From NCBI GenBank assembly GCA_935421135.1, contig OW285191.1:18988700-19052699 (forward strand): a stretch of DNA of 64,000 nucleotides, read 5' to 3'. Each line of letters starts with the position of its first letter. Positions within the stretch are counted from its first letter, which is position 1. The translations under genes and the position numbers were made by a program. Shown one piece after another: positions 27,525-41,300 of the stretch. The notes under the pieces were generated by a model. It had not been told where the DNA came from. It searched no databases and saw only the letters and a program-made list of their open reading frames with translations. This DNA is from Bugulina stolonifera. Taxonomy: Eukaryota > Bryozoa > Gymnolaemata > Cheilostomatida > Bugulidae.

Positions 27525-28782
27525 CCTACACAGCAGATATTAACAGCTACAACAATTAATATATATGTGAGTTAGCGGATTAATACATGTTGCATTATTA
27601 TACACATCCTGTACATTGTATATAACTCTTTACTAATATTCGTAATTTATACACAGAAAATATTATAACAATTTCAGCAATTGCCTCAATAATTTACATA
27701 CCTTGGTTGACAAAGCTGGGTGTATTTAATTCCGTGTTTTACATAGAACAGTAGCCAATCCACATCTAACCAATACAAGCACCTGCTCATCACTGATTCC
27801 AATCTGCTAAGCACTTCTCCAAACTCATACTTATAATAAACTATCTCTGGTATAAGGACATACTCCACTGGTTACATGCAGTTAATCCTTGTAAATAACA
27901 TCATTTATGTCTAAGACAAATATGCATGTGCACATTTCCAATCCAAATTTTACTGTTTCCTAAGATTAACACCTGCTAAATAGAACATATGCCCAGACTA
28001 CCACAATTCCTATTCTGTTCTAAGAATGGGATCCTGCCATTGCACGCACACCTACTCTCACCCAGTGAACTTATTGCCGTGTACTAATGGGCTACATGAT
28101 TATATAAATTTGGAAATAGTTTGACACCAACAAACCGGAATGGCTCAAGTTAAATTGTTACACTAAACTATGCATGTGTACTTCTCAATGTGAATGGAGA
28201 TCTCTAGTAGAAAGCATTAGTACTGCATTCTACTTCTAATTTGAGGGGGAGGGGGTAGCCTTAGTGAGCCTAGTATAACAGGGGGGTAGCCTTAGTGAGC
28301 CTAGTATAATAGAGGGGGGGGGGGTAGCCTTAGTGAGCCTAGTACAGTAATATTGCTATTATTGAACAACAACCAACTCTCTCTCAGTTCAGTGGAGATT
28401 ATCGTCTTGTGTGGTTTGGCATTGTCTCCCCTTTTCATACATACATTTGCAACTACATTGTATTAACTAGTTACAATACACACTGACTGTAATATTTTAT
28501 ACTTATGCTTTATATACTGTACATTATCTTATAGTAGTAAACAAAATATAGCAACACATAATTCATTTCCAGACTTTAAAAATGAACAAAATTAAATAAT
28601 ATTTGTAGCACCTTCAGATTACATATTTCAAGATCATAATAACAATACCATGTTGTATTACACCTGAATTAATGATAATAATAATGGAGTTGTCCTCTCT
28701 TTATCAGTATATATATAACCTAACGTCACGCACTTTTACCAGTGGGGAATATTACACCTCTATCATCAACCAACAACTGCAA
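27525..28782. other. Spacer upstream of the short CD225-family gene, no gene seen
   Basis: It contains the G-rich tandem repeat at 28244-28346 and the phrase GGAGTTGTCCTCTCT near 28686. The last part is presumably the peroxidase 3' untranslated region. Confidence 0.55.
28244..28346. repeat. G-rich tandem repeat, three copies
   Basis: Three copies of GGGGGTAGCCTTAGTGAGCC plus TAGTATA with G runs of variable length, in the spacer between the short CD225 gene and the peroxidase gene. Confidence 0.85.
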
Positions 28783-31700
28783 TTATTCGCTGGAACTGGA
28801 GGAATGGGATTGCCTGCCCCTCCTTCGTCGTACCCTTAGGAGCCTCTGACGCTCTCTAAGCAGCTCTCTGATACGGTCTCTACTGATAAGGGGTCGGTTA
28901 ATTGAGTAACCCACTCTCGAGTCAGTGGAGACTTCAGCATTCTCTATGACGTTAAGTGAAGGGGTCAGCACTAAGGTGGCCGAGTCCTGTGGTTTGTGGG
29001 CAACGGAAGTGTTGTTGTTGCCGTCTGTAATCTGTCTGTTTAGTTTGTTCGTATCCAATGCATTACTACCTTTGACATTAACCATTGTGGTAGTATTTGC
29101 TGCCATCTCCATAGTATTGGTTGTTGTACCCATTGTACTGGTGCTAGTAACTGCCTCACTCTGTCTAATCACACTGCTGTTGCTGACTGTTGTATTGCTA
29201 CCCATAGAGTCAATGGTAACAGTAGCGTTACTGAAGTCCACAATAGTACCAGTGGGAGTTGGGCGAGTTGGCAGTGTACCAGTCGTCGATAGAATTGGTG
29301 ACTCAGTTGTACCATTTGTCTGTAAATCCTCTACTCCTGTGTTATGTGTAGGTGACACACTACCTGGTGTAAAAGGAGCTGTTGTACCACTAGAGGGAGC
29401 TGCGGTATTATTAGATGCTGAAGTAGAGTTTTGACTGTCAGCACCAAGTTGGAAAAGCTGGTTGTCCAAGAGTGTTGCTGTGCTGGTAACAGGTGGAGCA
29501 ACTGTTGTATTCCCTTCCTCAGTAATGTTAGCAGGTCCAACTATAAACATAGGGCATTGGTTTATAAATACATATACATGTATCAGCAAGCAATACTATC
29601 TTCTGTAGTTTCATTTGCTCTAATAAATGTAAATCGCTGTTTCAAATATTTATTACACCGAATCACTGATTCACTATGAATACATCATACATGCAGCCTA
29701 CTAACAAGCACATACATTGTAAATAGTTTCCCTAGTACTAGTATTCAAGTCACTCACCTGTAGGGGGAAACAACTCCCCAGTGAACGTCTCATCAAATGT
29801 ATCCCACACAACAGACCTAAGCTTGCCAAAGTTACCATTGTTCAACATAACAGAGAAGGCAGCTCCAAACTGTGTCAGCCAATAGTCATTATCTTCTGCA
29901 AATCTCTTTACCTGAGCAAAATCATAATACTATATACTAATACTATATACTACATGACCAATACTATATACTACATGACTAATACTATATACTAATACTA
30001 TATACTACATGACTAATACTATATACTACATGACTAATACTATATACTACATGACTAATACTATATACTACATGACTAATACTATATACTACATGACTAA
30101 TATTATATACTACATGACTAATACTATATACTACATGACTAATACTATATACTACATGACTAATACTATATACTACACGACTAATACTATATACTACATG
30201 ACTAATACTATATACTACATGACTAATACTATATACTACATGACTAATACTATATACTACACGACTAATACTATATACTACATGACTAATACTATATACT
30301 ACATGACTAATACTATATACTACATGACTAATACTATATACTACATGACTAATACTATATACTACATGACTAATACTATATACTACATGACTAATACTAT
30401 ATACTACATGACTAATACTATATACTACATGACTAATACTATATCATTATGTTATAGAATCATAATACACGATTAATACTATATGCTATAGTTATTACTT
30501 TCAAATAGATTAAAATGTACATTCTTCTCTTTTATGCCATGGAGTTGTTCTCTTCCTTTTTTCATGGGAAAAGAGAGGACAATTTCATTTCATACCAATA
30601 GTTTATGAGGGTAGGAGTTGTCCATACAACAGTGAAGAAAGAGAAGATTACTACTTTATACTCACAGAATGGAATGTAGAACTCTTAGCACAGCTCATAA
30701 TAGGGTTGTTGTTACAGTCAGCAAAGCTAGTTCCAACATCAAAGCCCATAAAGAAGTCGCTAGTCAGCATTATATGGCTTCCGGTGTCTCCATGAGCCCA
30801 TATATTAACACCAGCTCTACAGGGATGTATATAATAAACAATATCACAAATGGGTTGCATTAGTTGCAGCAATTCTGCAAACAATTGGGAGTTGTTTTTC
30901 CTTTATTATTGATTACACAATAAGGACACAACTCCAGAATACACCGAATACTCAATATTACATCCATTATTTATAGAATAATAATAATTTTAAGATCTCT
31001 TGCAGTTTGATGTTATCCATCTAATTATTCAAAACAATGAACTGAAAATATCACTTAAAGTGTTCAGTACATTCTTGGCGTTTAGTAAAATATCAGTTCA
31101 CAAATGGATGCTTAGTTTTAACTAAATTCACTTAAGATGTCTCCCTGCTTCTAATCCAAGTCGAGAGACTCACATCTAACAATAGTATGTGATACTTTCT
31201 TTATAATAAGCATTTGTACATTTGATCACTGAAGACAGTTATACCTGCAAATGTACATTAAAGTGCATAAGTGTTGTCCTACCACTGCAGTAGTTGCATA
31301 ACACCATAGAGTTCCCTCTATGCATAACACTCATATGTTGTAACATTTGTGTGCTAATAGATTGGCACATTTTATAAATCTTAAAGTGTACAAACTAAAA
31401 CTTGGTGTTTATTATTTGTTGACTACATGCATGAGAAAATCTGCTAATTTTTTATCAATGAGAAGATTAACATTGTGTTCTATGAGTAATACAGTAAGAT
31501 GGTAATACGGTAATACAGTAATACAGTAGTAAGATACGATTAATGGTATGCAGGAAGATATAATGTGAGATATTCAATGACATGGTATTCAGCTCGACTC
31601 TGTTGTAGTACAAGTGACAAGAGAATTAATGGCAGGAAATCAAGGTGTGTGATCATTCAAGGAATTAGAATTTTTGACCTTCAGTTATAGCCATAGAATA

Positions 31701-34700
31701 CCAAGCACCTGCATGCCCCTGTCAACTGACCAACCTGCTCTCGCTTGTCAAATTCACACTGAGTCATTGCCTGGCTACCAAATGTCTTCCAGCAATATTA
31801 CAAAATAGTTTAATCTAAGTTCTGCACTCTAGAGCTTATAAATACCAATGATATTGAATCATCTCACAGTAGAATATAAGTAGATGAGAGATAGTGGTAT
31901 GGTATAAGGCAATCTGTCACACGTACTCACCACTGCTACTACTACCACTACTAAATACTAGTTAATACACTGTACTCACCCTAGCCTAGCACCCTTCCTC
32001 CATTTTAGAGCTGGGTTCACCATATCTTTGTAATACTGATTATCAAATGTAGTCTCATTCTTCACCCATGTAACTCCTAGAGCGTGGTTCTTGCCCAATG
32101 TGTGGGCACCTAACAATACACAACACATTATTGCTGTACAGTGAATCAGGGAACCTCAACTATCTACTACATGAAGTTGTCCCCTCCTGTTTTATTATGC
32201 TAAGGTTAAGTAGGTCTATGAGACTTCTAGTAATAATAACATAATCTACAGCAGAGGAAGGATTAATTGCCTGCTTGGCACGAGCGGATAATTTATGATA
32301 GCATCAATCATCCAACTCAAGATCTAATTCTTGTTATAGGTGTAGATAACTATGGCAATGGTATGCTATACTATGCTATACTATGTCATACTGTGCTATG
32401 CTATGTTATACTGTGCTATGCTATTCTATGCTATGCTATTCTGTGCTGTGCTGTGCTGTCCTGTACTATGCTATACATGCATATTCTACAGTGTATGTTA
32501 GTTTGCATTCACCAGCTGAAGTTAAATACATAATGTTACATATTTTCATAGAAAACACTTGAATAACAGCCAAATCTTCAGTACCTTCCATTTATAAAAG
32601 CTGGCTTATACACTACTAATCTGCAAAATGCTAATATTTGTAATTCTAAACCTTATTGGCCGCTATATATAGGTAGGAAGAGGCTGGCATGTGTACGTTT
32701 CTTAAAACATCTCCAGAGAGGAAACCATGTGCAACTGATACACATCTAATACTAAAACATGTTTTAGTATGAAGTACTTTCATATTTCCTACAGAGTTAA
32801 GTATGTGCGTGTAATATGGTTGATGAATTCATGTACAAACCAAGAGGGAAATATTCCAACTGGAATTAATGCGCATACATGTACATCCACCTGCAATTTG
32901 TGTTCTGCTAACCAGCATATTCACCTTCACAGAATTATTCAACACTCTTAGCAACTTAGTCACATTGATGTCTACAGTAAACTAGTAAAAGAATTACCCA
33001 TCAATGCAGTGATCTCTAACAGATTCATTCTGAAAGTTCGTCTTATTGTGTCTCGGGGATCATTGTCCGGGCCGGGAAATCTTCTGAACAGCAAAGTCTC
33101 ATTGACACAATCCTTGCGGCCCCACTTGAAGTTCATTGGTGGAACGCAGACTCTACCAGTGCAGGCTGTATAACATACCACACTATGTTTCAGTGATATA
33201 CAGCCGTGATATATATTGCTCTGATAAGCCGTGGTGTATATTTCTATTTAATTGTGTTCTACAGATTACATCTGATCACAAACAGAAAAGTTGAAGCACT
33301 CAGACAAGTACAAGTAAGTATATGCATATTATGGTATATGAATGAACTGTAGATGCATTAGTCCTGTGGGTGCTACACCAGCTGATATCTACTCACGGGT
33401 ATTTTCTGCTGCATACTGCACAGCTGTGTATCCTGCCAATGCATACCAGTCGGCTCTAGACATGATTGGGAATATGAACTCTCTGTACATCAAGTCTAAA
33501 GGGGTCTTGTAGAAATCTAGTCCTAGATAATATAGTACATGTATATACAACATTAACCGCTTATTTGTGTATAATATACATGTAGATAATATAGTACATG
33601 TATATACAACATTAACCGCTTATTTGTGAATTGCACAATTGGCTGAGTAGACTATTAACAGCTGGTGATATACACTTGATGATTGACTCCCAAAACAAAA
33701 CTTTGATTTTGATATAAATTTAACAAAATAAACATCTGATGATTCCCTCTTGTTATGTGTTGTTGTGTGATTGGTGAATCTATAGCTGTTGAAAAAGGAG
33801 CAACTCAAAATCTGCCATTCATGTTTTTAAATTTGTTTTATACAAGTCATACAGTCATTCACGACTGAAGGCCATAAGCCGTTATTCGCACACAAAGTCA
33901 CACACAGGTTTAAATGGTATAAATTTAAAGTCTATTTACAGGAAGGAATTAAGCTAATGGGGCTGATATAATTGCTCTTGACTTCCACAATCTACAGTAG
34001 GGTATAGAGGGAGCTGCCTATAGCTTATTGTTCGGACTAATCATCAGATTAAACGTAAAGTCAGCCATGTTTGTAGTAATAGCGCTGTTAACGGAGAGAC
34101 ATGTACCACAGTTTAGTAGCTGCTAATACTGCATGTATATGTATGTACAATACACACTCCAGCTGATTACTGTGATATGGTGAATATAGTAGTGAGAGTA
34201 GTTGAGGGTTTTAAGTTGTTGGTTAATCAGCCCCGAACATGAAATGATCTGTGACACAGTCGGCCATCTTATTCGTGTCCCAGGATCCCTTTTCTGTATT
34301 AAATATACAGTTAACAAATATTTTATCTACAAAATAGGCCTACTTGGCAAGCCCTGCTCACTCCACCCAAGTAATATGACTAAGTGAGCGTAATCTTTTC
34401 TGTCTGAGTTTTTGGATTACAAAACAAATGTCTGTAAAGTGAAATTTACGAAAATTCACAAATCTCCAAAAAGATTTGTTTGTGACCTGGCAATCCATAA
34501 ATATTATAATTATATGGATATTTGGAAAATTCCAACTACTATTGGGAATTAAACCTTATTCACAGAATCAGTTGCAAAACATCCATATATATGCAAAATG
34601 GCTGCATACCCATTATCTCAAGTGTTCTCAATTTAATTTAGCTTTTGGCTGAAATTTAGCTGCTATTTGGAAGGTAGTGCCCCATAAAGTTAATAGTCCA

Positions 34701-37700
34701 TTGCTGGTAATCTATGCAGTCGATGTAATCAAAGCTGTTGAGTGTGAGTACTAGATGAAAGGTGAACACATTGTTAGCATACATGTTTGGTGACTCAGTC
34801 TTGGTGAGTATGAACTATCTGATGAACACTTCTCTTTTAAACCACAACAACAGAGAATGATAAACTGCAAGCAGTGGGTGCTTTAATCCCATATAAGGAA
34901 CTGAAATGTGTGCCATTGTATGGTAATACAGTGGCATGTGCCAGTGACCACTAATCCACTGAATTACACTATATACCTGTATCTTCTCTCTCCAAACCAT
35001 CTGGTAAGAAGGAGAGATGATATAGTACACTCTATAGTGTGAGAACTTAACTTACCAGCATTGGATGGGTTACGTAGGTTCAGACACCCGTCACAACCAC
35101 CGACGCAGTCGTGGAAAGCCAGTCTAATGAAACCAGCGTTGAATGAAGTAGTCCCGTTCTCGGTTCGATTGTTGATGAGCCATTTGAGGAAAGCCTGGGC
35201 TTTCAGAAAGTCCGACTGCTTGAGTGGCTCAAATCTAGGCGTAGGTCGTTGAGTAGTTTGAGCAGACGTCCAATGACATGTTAGCACCAAGAGTGAAATC
35301 GCCAATGTGACCTAGTAAATAAAGACAAAGAGGGGAGTTGAGTGTTCAATAATGGACTCATATACAGTATACACTGATATTTGTACGCTACTACTTACAC
35401 TGTAAGTACACACATGCACATACATGCATAATTGTGCGCTTGAATTTGCAGTGACATACATGTAGATGCTGCATAGGTAATGTACATGACATTATTATTT
35501 AGTGAGCAACTTGAGATTTTATTTCACATTATAGAATGGACGACATACAGACAGAAGATGTTCGTCTCAAATTTAATGGTTTGCCGCAGACGATAATGCC
35601 GGTTCAAAATTGACGTTACTGTAGATTGTAGAGGTTCCTTTTTGGTGAGGAAGCACCACCCATAGGAGAACAGGGGCAGGGCTAATTGCGGACTAATTAT
35701 GTCAATTAAAAGAGCCTAAAATAATATTAAACTATTAAATGTTGTACTAATGGCATAATTAAACTCGAAGGTGGACATAAATTATTTTTGAAAACTAAAA
35801 TTGGTGGAAGGATTCAATTTAAGGGTACGTAATTCTAAATGGAGAATAATATTGTTATAACAGAAGCCTATACCTAGCGCCGCAGGAATATATATCATTA
35901 GCCTACAATGTAATTAGAAGAAGTGGAAGCAATAAATCCTGGGTTCCCTATTTCATTAAACCACTCTTTAGGTTATTAACAAGTATAATTTATGCTTCAT
36001 TTGTTGGGACACCTCTTGGGAGAACATCTGTTTACAGGCCTACAGTTTTATTATAAAATATTTAAATATCATATACCAGTATGATAGACTAGACTGAATA
36101 TATACATAGGTCTAACTTTCAATAAACATAGGAGCATTCCTAGGTCAATGAATAACACTACGTACTAAAATATACCTTGACAGAATACATGTAGACTGCA
36201 TCTATTCTGTCAAAGTATATTTTAGTGTAATGTTGACATGCTACTGCTAGATGCCAGCATGTGATTTGTAAACTGACGACATTTCACATGATATTCCTAT
36301 CCAGTATGTGTCATGGGTGTATACCATAGTTAGAAACCCAGGCTATGTATAATACAGTATCATAGAGGAAGACAGGGTGGGGTGGGGTCACTTAATCACA
36401 CCTAAAATAGACAGGATTTGATCAAATCTTTACCTTAAGCAGATTAGCTAAAATAGGAAATATACCACAAATATTTAAATCTTAAAAATAATAATTTATT
36501 GTGTCTAAAGTTTGAGACAAAATGAGGTAGGAAGTGATTATAAGGATTGGCACATTGACAGATATACATCTGAAAGGGTAATTAGATCTTACAGTAATTC
36601 TAATGTTCTAATAATAACCTAACGATCCTTCTGCACCTCCATTTTCTTTATCCATAAATATTTGTTAAAATGAAGAATGATCCATTATTATTTATTAGTA
36701 TCAGTTGGCACACTTAGAGTGTCAAGTGATACTGTAGATTTCATTTTTCTTATAAATTAAATTTATTGGTATAGTATAGTATAGTATGGTATAGTATAGT
36801 ATGTTGATATTGGTATATGTGTACTGGTTCTGATATTGATATATGTGTACTGGTTCTGATATTAGTATATGTGTACTGGTTCTGATATTAGTATATGTGT
36901 ACTGGTTCTGATATTAGTATATGTGTACTGGTTCTGATATTAGTATATGTGTACTGGTTCTGATATTGGTATATGTGTACTGGTTCTGATATTAGTATAT
37001 GTGTACTGGTTCTGATATTAGTATATGTGCATTGGTTGTATCCAGACAAAATATGGGCAGCAATTCATCTGCAGGATTTCAACAATCTCATATGCATGTT
37101 TTGTAGGAATACGATGCATGTCACTGTTTTACTGATTACTGAAGGAGACTCTTGATTGAAGTATGGCACTGCTTGCCACCAGCTAACACTTGTTGATAAC
37201 ATATTTATGTCATACATTTGATAGGATTGAATATGTGCGAGAATCACAGGCAGTATGGATAATGAGTGATTAAGGGCTATATTTGGAGTAATCCCCACAT
37301 GACATTGTTTAATGCACCAACTTAGTCATCTCATCCCTAACAAAGGAACAACTCTCCCAATACAAGGCAGAGTGTAACATGAAAGAGAGAGCTAACATTA
37401 ATTACTACATCAAGTACTTTTAATCTACTCTCTCACCAAGTAATGGACAATTTGGCTGTTTGCTTCAGCAATACTACAGATAAATAATAATATCTTCAGG
37501 CATTTTAACAGCCAGTGGACATTAGAGTTGCTGAAAATCTTGGGAATTTTTTAGTAAGTGTTAATAACTGAGTTTCCCAATATCAGAAGTAAAAATAAAT
37601 TCCTTGAATGTATATTACAACAAGAGTGTGTACCATGTAGGACGTCCATATTACTGTGTATGTGTGCGATGGATGGAGAGGTGTTTGTTACTGAACAGAC

Positions 37701-38373
37701 TGGTAGCTGTGATGAATCAATGGATAAGATATTTCTACCAATAAATCTGTAAAGCACATGCCCCATGGTGCCCAGTTGCTGCATGCTATCACCTGCTGCC
37801 TCTATTCAAACAACACATGAGAAGAGCTGATCCAAGCTCAGTTCTCTATTTCACAGGTGCTCTTCACTATCTCCTCATTTTATTACTGTTAGTGTTGACT
37901 AATTTATAGCACGCACTACATGGTACTTTGGAATTATGGAGTGAAGCAAAAATAATAAAAATATAAAACCGAATTTAATTCTGTGTTTCTTCAGCAACAA
38001 TAGGTGATCATATAAATCACTAAATTTGGCTGAGTTGGCTACACTCCAAATTGATGGCACCTCGTCCAAAACAGCTGGATTTAGGGGGCGTTGAGACTCT
38101 TAAAATGCCTGTTTAAGCGTTGCTAAGAACAAAAAATGTACATTTCTCTTATAATATGATCCTAGCCTGCCAATAGCTTACGCATTGACATGAAAAATTT
38201 GCATTCTTGAACTTTGAAGCCTATCAGATTTATATTGTTAGTAACTAGCAATCAAGTGAGGGTACACACTTAGTGACCGTGTACCCAGTATACTTCCGTA
38301 TACCCTCACTTCTAACACAGAATACATGTATATATAGTGTGCAACAAACAAGACCTACCTTGTAAGAAAACAT
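28783..38373 (-). CDS. Secreted plant-type haem peroxidase with Ser/Thr-rich tail
   Basis: Eight exons on the minus strand: 38373-38359, 35311-35056, 33522-33397, 33165-32998, 32109-31980, 30816-30666, 29911-29758, 29540-28783 (1,758 nt, 585 aa). A signal peptide occupies 1-22 (cleavage likely after TSA). The haem domain belongs to the plant/fungal/bacterial peroxidase superfamily. The distal motif RLAFHDCVGGCDGC gives Arg68 and His72, and the proximal motif ALMGAHTLGK gives His191. Such enzymes use hydrogen peroxide to oxidise a substrate; the substrate here is unknown. The last exon (252 aa) is a low-complexity Ser/Thr/Asn/Pro-rich tail with many N-glycosylation sequons and a very basic end (RVRRRRGRQ followed by a Ser run). 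I see no membrane segment in the tail. The tail resembles a mucin-like linker or a matrix-binding end. The gene has introns throughout, so it is not fresh bacterial DNA. Exon 1 (five codons, MFSYK) is inferred from splice phase and from completing the signal peptide. Confidence 0.92.
29926..30444. repeat. 21 bp minisatellite in peroxidase intron 6
   Basis: About 24 copies of a 21 bp unit ACTATATACTACATGACTAA plus T. It begins about 15 bases upstream (in transcription sense) of the acceptor for the exon starting at 29911. A plus-strand frame stays open (MTNTIYY repeat) only because 21 is a multiple of three; it is not a gene. Confidence 0.95.
32352..32479. repeat. CTATG-type microsatellite
   Basis: Degenerate CTATGCTATA / CTGTGCTATG repeats in peroxidase intron 4. 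Confidence 0.8.
33524..33628. repeat. 59 bp tandem duplication, two copies
   Basis: The block TAGATAATATAGTACATGTA with ACATTAACCGCTTATTTGTG occurs twice, at 33524 and 33583, directly next to the acceptor of peroxidase exon 3. Confidence 0.85.
36165..36225. other. Short hairpin with 23 bp stem
   Basis: The stretch 36165-36187 pairs with 36203-36225 over 23 positions with one mismatch (a possible G-U pair in RNA). A 15-base loop separates the arms. It lies in peroxidase intron 1. The size is like a small pre-miRNA, but the loop and flanks do not prove it. Confidence 0.5.
36809..37036. repeat. 26 bp minisatellite in peroxidase intron 1
   Basis: Eight to nine copies of a 26 bp unit GTATATGTGTACTGGTTCTG plus ATATTA, preceded by a TATAG microsatellite at about 36768-36805. 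Confidence 0.93.
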
Positions 38374-41300
38374 GACTGAGTTCATATACCAGCTCTAATA
38401 TATGCTTCTCGGGACTGACGTCTTTGTGTCTAACTTACTCTCTTAGAAAAGAGGTTATATTGTGTGTGCAACAGGTTCTTTTACCTAACAGCTTCACACT
38501 TGACATTAAACTGATCACTGGTGATGCATGTACATTGTTACTTACTTGAACAGGAAGCAGGGCTTGCTAACCTCTCTATCTGTCACCATAGCAACAAGGA
38601 CTGAATCAACCCCTTATAACATATTCAACTGAGCGATTTTTGAAATAAAATAACATTGCAATGGCATTTACCAATACCCAAACAGAGATTAATTATTATC
38701 ATATCTATCTTTAGATCCCATTAAACTGTTGTTATTTAGGAGTACAACAGTGTCAATGACTGCGTGCGTCATATATTTACACCCAGACATGTCGTAGAGT
38801 TCTTGTATGGCACATGAGCTGTCTACATGTATGTTATATTACACATGTATGAGTGTAATACTGTAGTAGCAGTACCAACCAGAGCAGGCACCCTTTGAGT
38901 CACCATATAAGCCATATGAGTCACATGATGAGGGCACTGTTTACCCTGCCGGCAGATAGGAAGTGGTAAATGTGCAACAAGGATACTGTGGTACTCTAAT
39001 GAAGGCATGAGGTGTTGTAAAATCAGATGATTACTGGGTTATAAAGGGATTATTGGATTATCTATGATTATTAATTAATTGCTATTTGCTAATGTGTTAA
39101 TTGAACTGTTAATCTGCATGTCCATCTATTCTAGTCCACTGCTGTATTTACTGTTTACCAAGCCCTTCAATATTATATAGTGGGTTAGTATTTGACCAAC
39201 AAAGCGCAATATATCCATTACATTGTGTCATCTGAAATCTAGTCATGGACCCTGGTTACTGGTTACGTCAAAGTCATGGAGAGTTGTGCCAACTTGCTAC
39301 ATGTATATTGAAGGACTCAAACTCTCTTGTCCTATGTTCAAGATAAAGTGGACATACACTGCAATACCTAAATAAATGTGTAGTGGAGCTCTATCAAGCC
39401 TGCAACAGTTTTGCAATGTGTGGGGAAACCTAACTGACTTGAACTGTAATTCTAGTATTCACAATCTCTTCACTGTGTATATGTCAGACTGTCAGCATCA
39501 TTTCTGCGTCAGACATCTGTGGTGAGAGAATAAATCTATTTTCCATCATAAATATCTTCTCCAACCAATGAGTTCTGGAGTTATCATCTGTTCCTTGACC
39601 ATATCCATAGATATCCATCATATCCATACAGACACAGCTCAACTTGTTAACCACTAATGATTCTGTCAACTTTTTAATGTTTATATACTTTGGTGTGAAT
39701 AAGAGCAGATGTTAAAGAGGAGACAAGTCTGCATGTGTATATTATATACTCGATCTGCATAGTGTACTGTTTCGGTATTTGACCAAGACGTTGAAATCTA
39801 ATTATGCTTGTTGTTGCTAAAGTTGTCTTCTCTTCAATCACAGTTAAGAAGAGTGGGCAACTCCACAAGGACAGGCTTTACTCTACACACACTAGGTGCA
39901 AGGCCACAAAGGTGGTGCTAAAAGTAAACATGAACCTAGCCGGGTGGTTGGTAGTTGGTACTACGCTAGGAGAAAGACGCTGGTGGTAGCTTAGAAGAAG
40001 GAGTATACAGTTCTCTACATAATACATGTACAATATTATAACTATATTGTGGCAGTTAGAATTGCGGTTTATTTTACTAGCAATCGTTGACAGTTGATTG
40101 TGTTGGATTTAGTGGTTATGTCTCTACATGTAGGCTAGTACCAGGGCTATTGTTGTTTGCAGCACCATTACTTCCTTCAAGCAATTTAAGCTATAATGCT
40201 ACTAATAAACATCAATTGCAATTAAATGGTGTAAATACACAAACCTCTATGCAGCATCCTACAAATATGGGCAACAGAGCATAACCCTAATGAATACCAT
40301 TAAAATAGGAACTGCCTGCTGTCTACTGGAAAGACAAGTTCTCATATACACATATAGTATTCTACTTGCTATTTCGAGCATACTCCAGTAGTATGTTCTA
40401 TATACTTTGTATATTACATGTACACGCAAGACTCAACATGTGTGTTGTCATTGTTAGCACTGCCACTACCCTTCATAGACAGAGAGAGAGTGTGTGTGAC
40501 TAATCAACAATTATTCAACCAAGGAGTACCTCTACCCCACCCTTTCACTCCTATCCATCCATTGACTAGGACTATACAGTATACACTGTTATAGGAATAT
40601 TCACTGTTTGCTGTGATCTTGACCTGATCTTAGATTTAAACATTCGCGGTTATTTAGTTTACTTTGAGCAAAGAAAGTGCAAACAGTAATATCATCGGAA
40701 CTCAATCTATATTTTCGATTGGGAGAGGGAGACACTAAAGCAGTTTGTAAATAGGAAGTATGGAGCGACACCTTGCGGAAGCCGACCTTAATTTCAGGCA
40801 GTTGGTTCCACTTGGAAAAATCGTATGACACACATTTGATTTTATTATAGCTTGATAGGCAATAGAAAATTTAAGAAAATAGTAATTGGTAATCATTTTT
40901 TTGAGTAAAACACTTAACTATAAAATTGGACAATGTTTGAATCTAAGTATATGTGCTACGTAGATGTAGAAACGATATTTGTTAAAAGCACGATTGCCAT
41001 TAATTAATTATTTTTTTATTTTATTTATATAATATATTATTTATATTATTATCTGACTTTTTATCATGATGATAAGATGATGGTCATCATCATGAGGATG
41101 ATGATTATAGTTATGGTTGTGGTAATAATTTATTTATAACTTAGTATAAATATCAAGGTGTGGAAATCCTCATTTTATAATTTAATAAATGGTTGTAATT
41201 ATTATTCTTTATATATTATATTATTACCTTATGATAAAAATGTAACTAGATACTAATATAGTTATTATAAAATAGTGATATTAATAATATAATGATATGA

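Noticed and set aside
25733..27559. Very long open frames (about 470-590 codons) on both strands
   Set aside because: They are produced by the ATAC tetranucleotide array, which has no stop in any frame. The amino-acid output is a pure short repeat, and the array lies in an intron.
28925..29434. 169-codon plus-strand frame rich in Val, Leu and Ser
   Set aside because: It is the antisense shadow of the Ser/Thr-rich tail exon of the peroxidase gene.
30009..30476. 155-codon plus-strand frame with a seven-residue repeat
   Set aside because: It is a reading of the 21 bp minisatellite in peroxidase intron 6, on the opposite strand to the gene.
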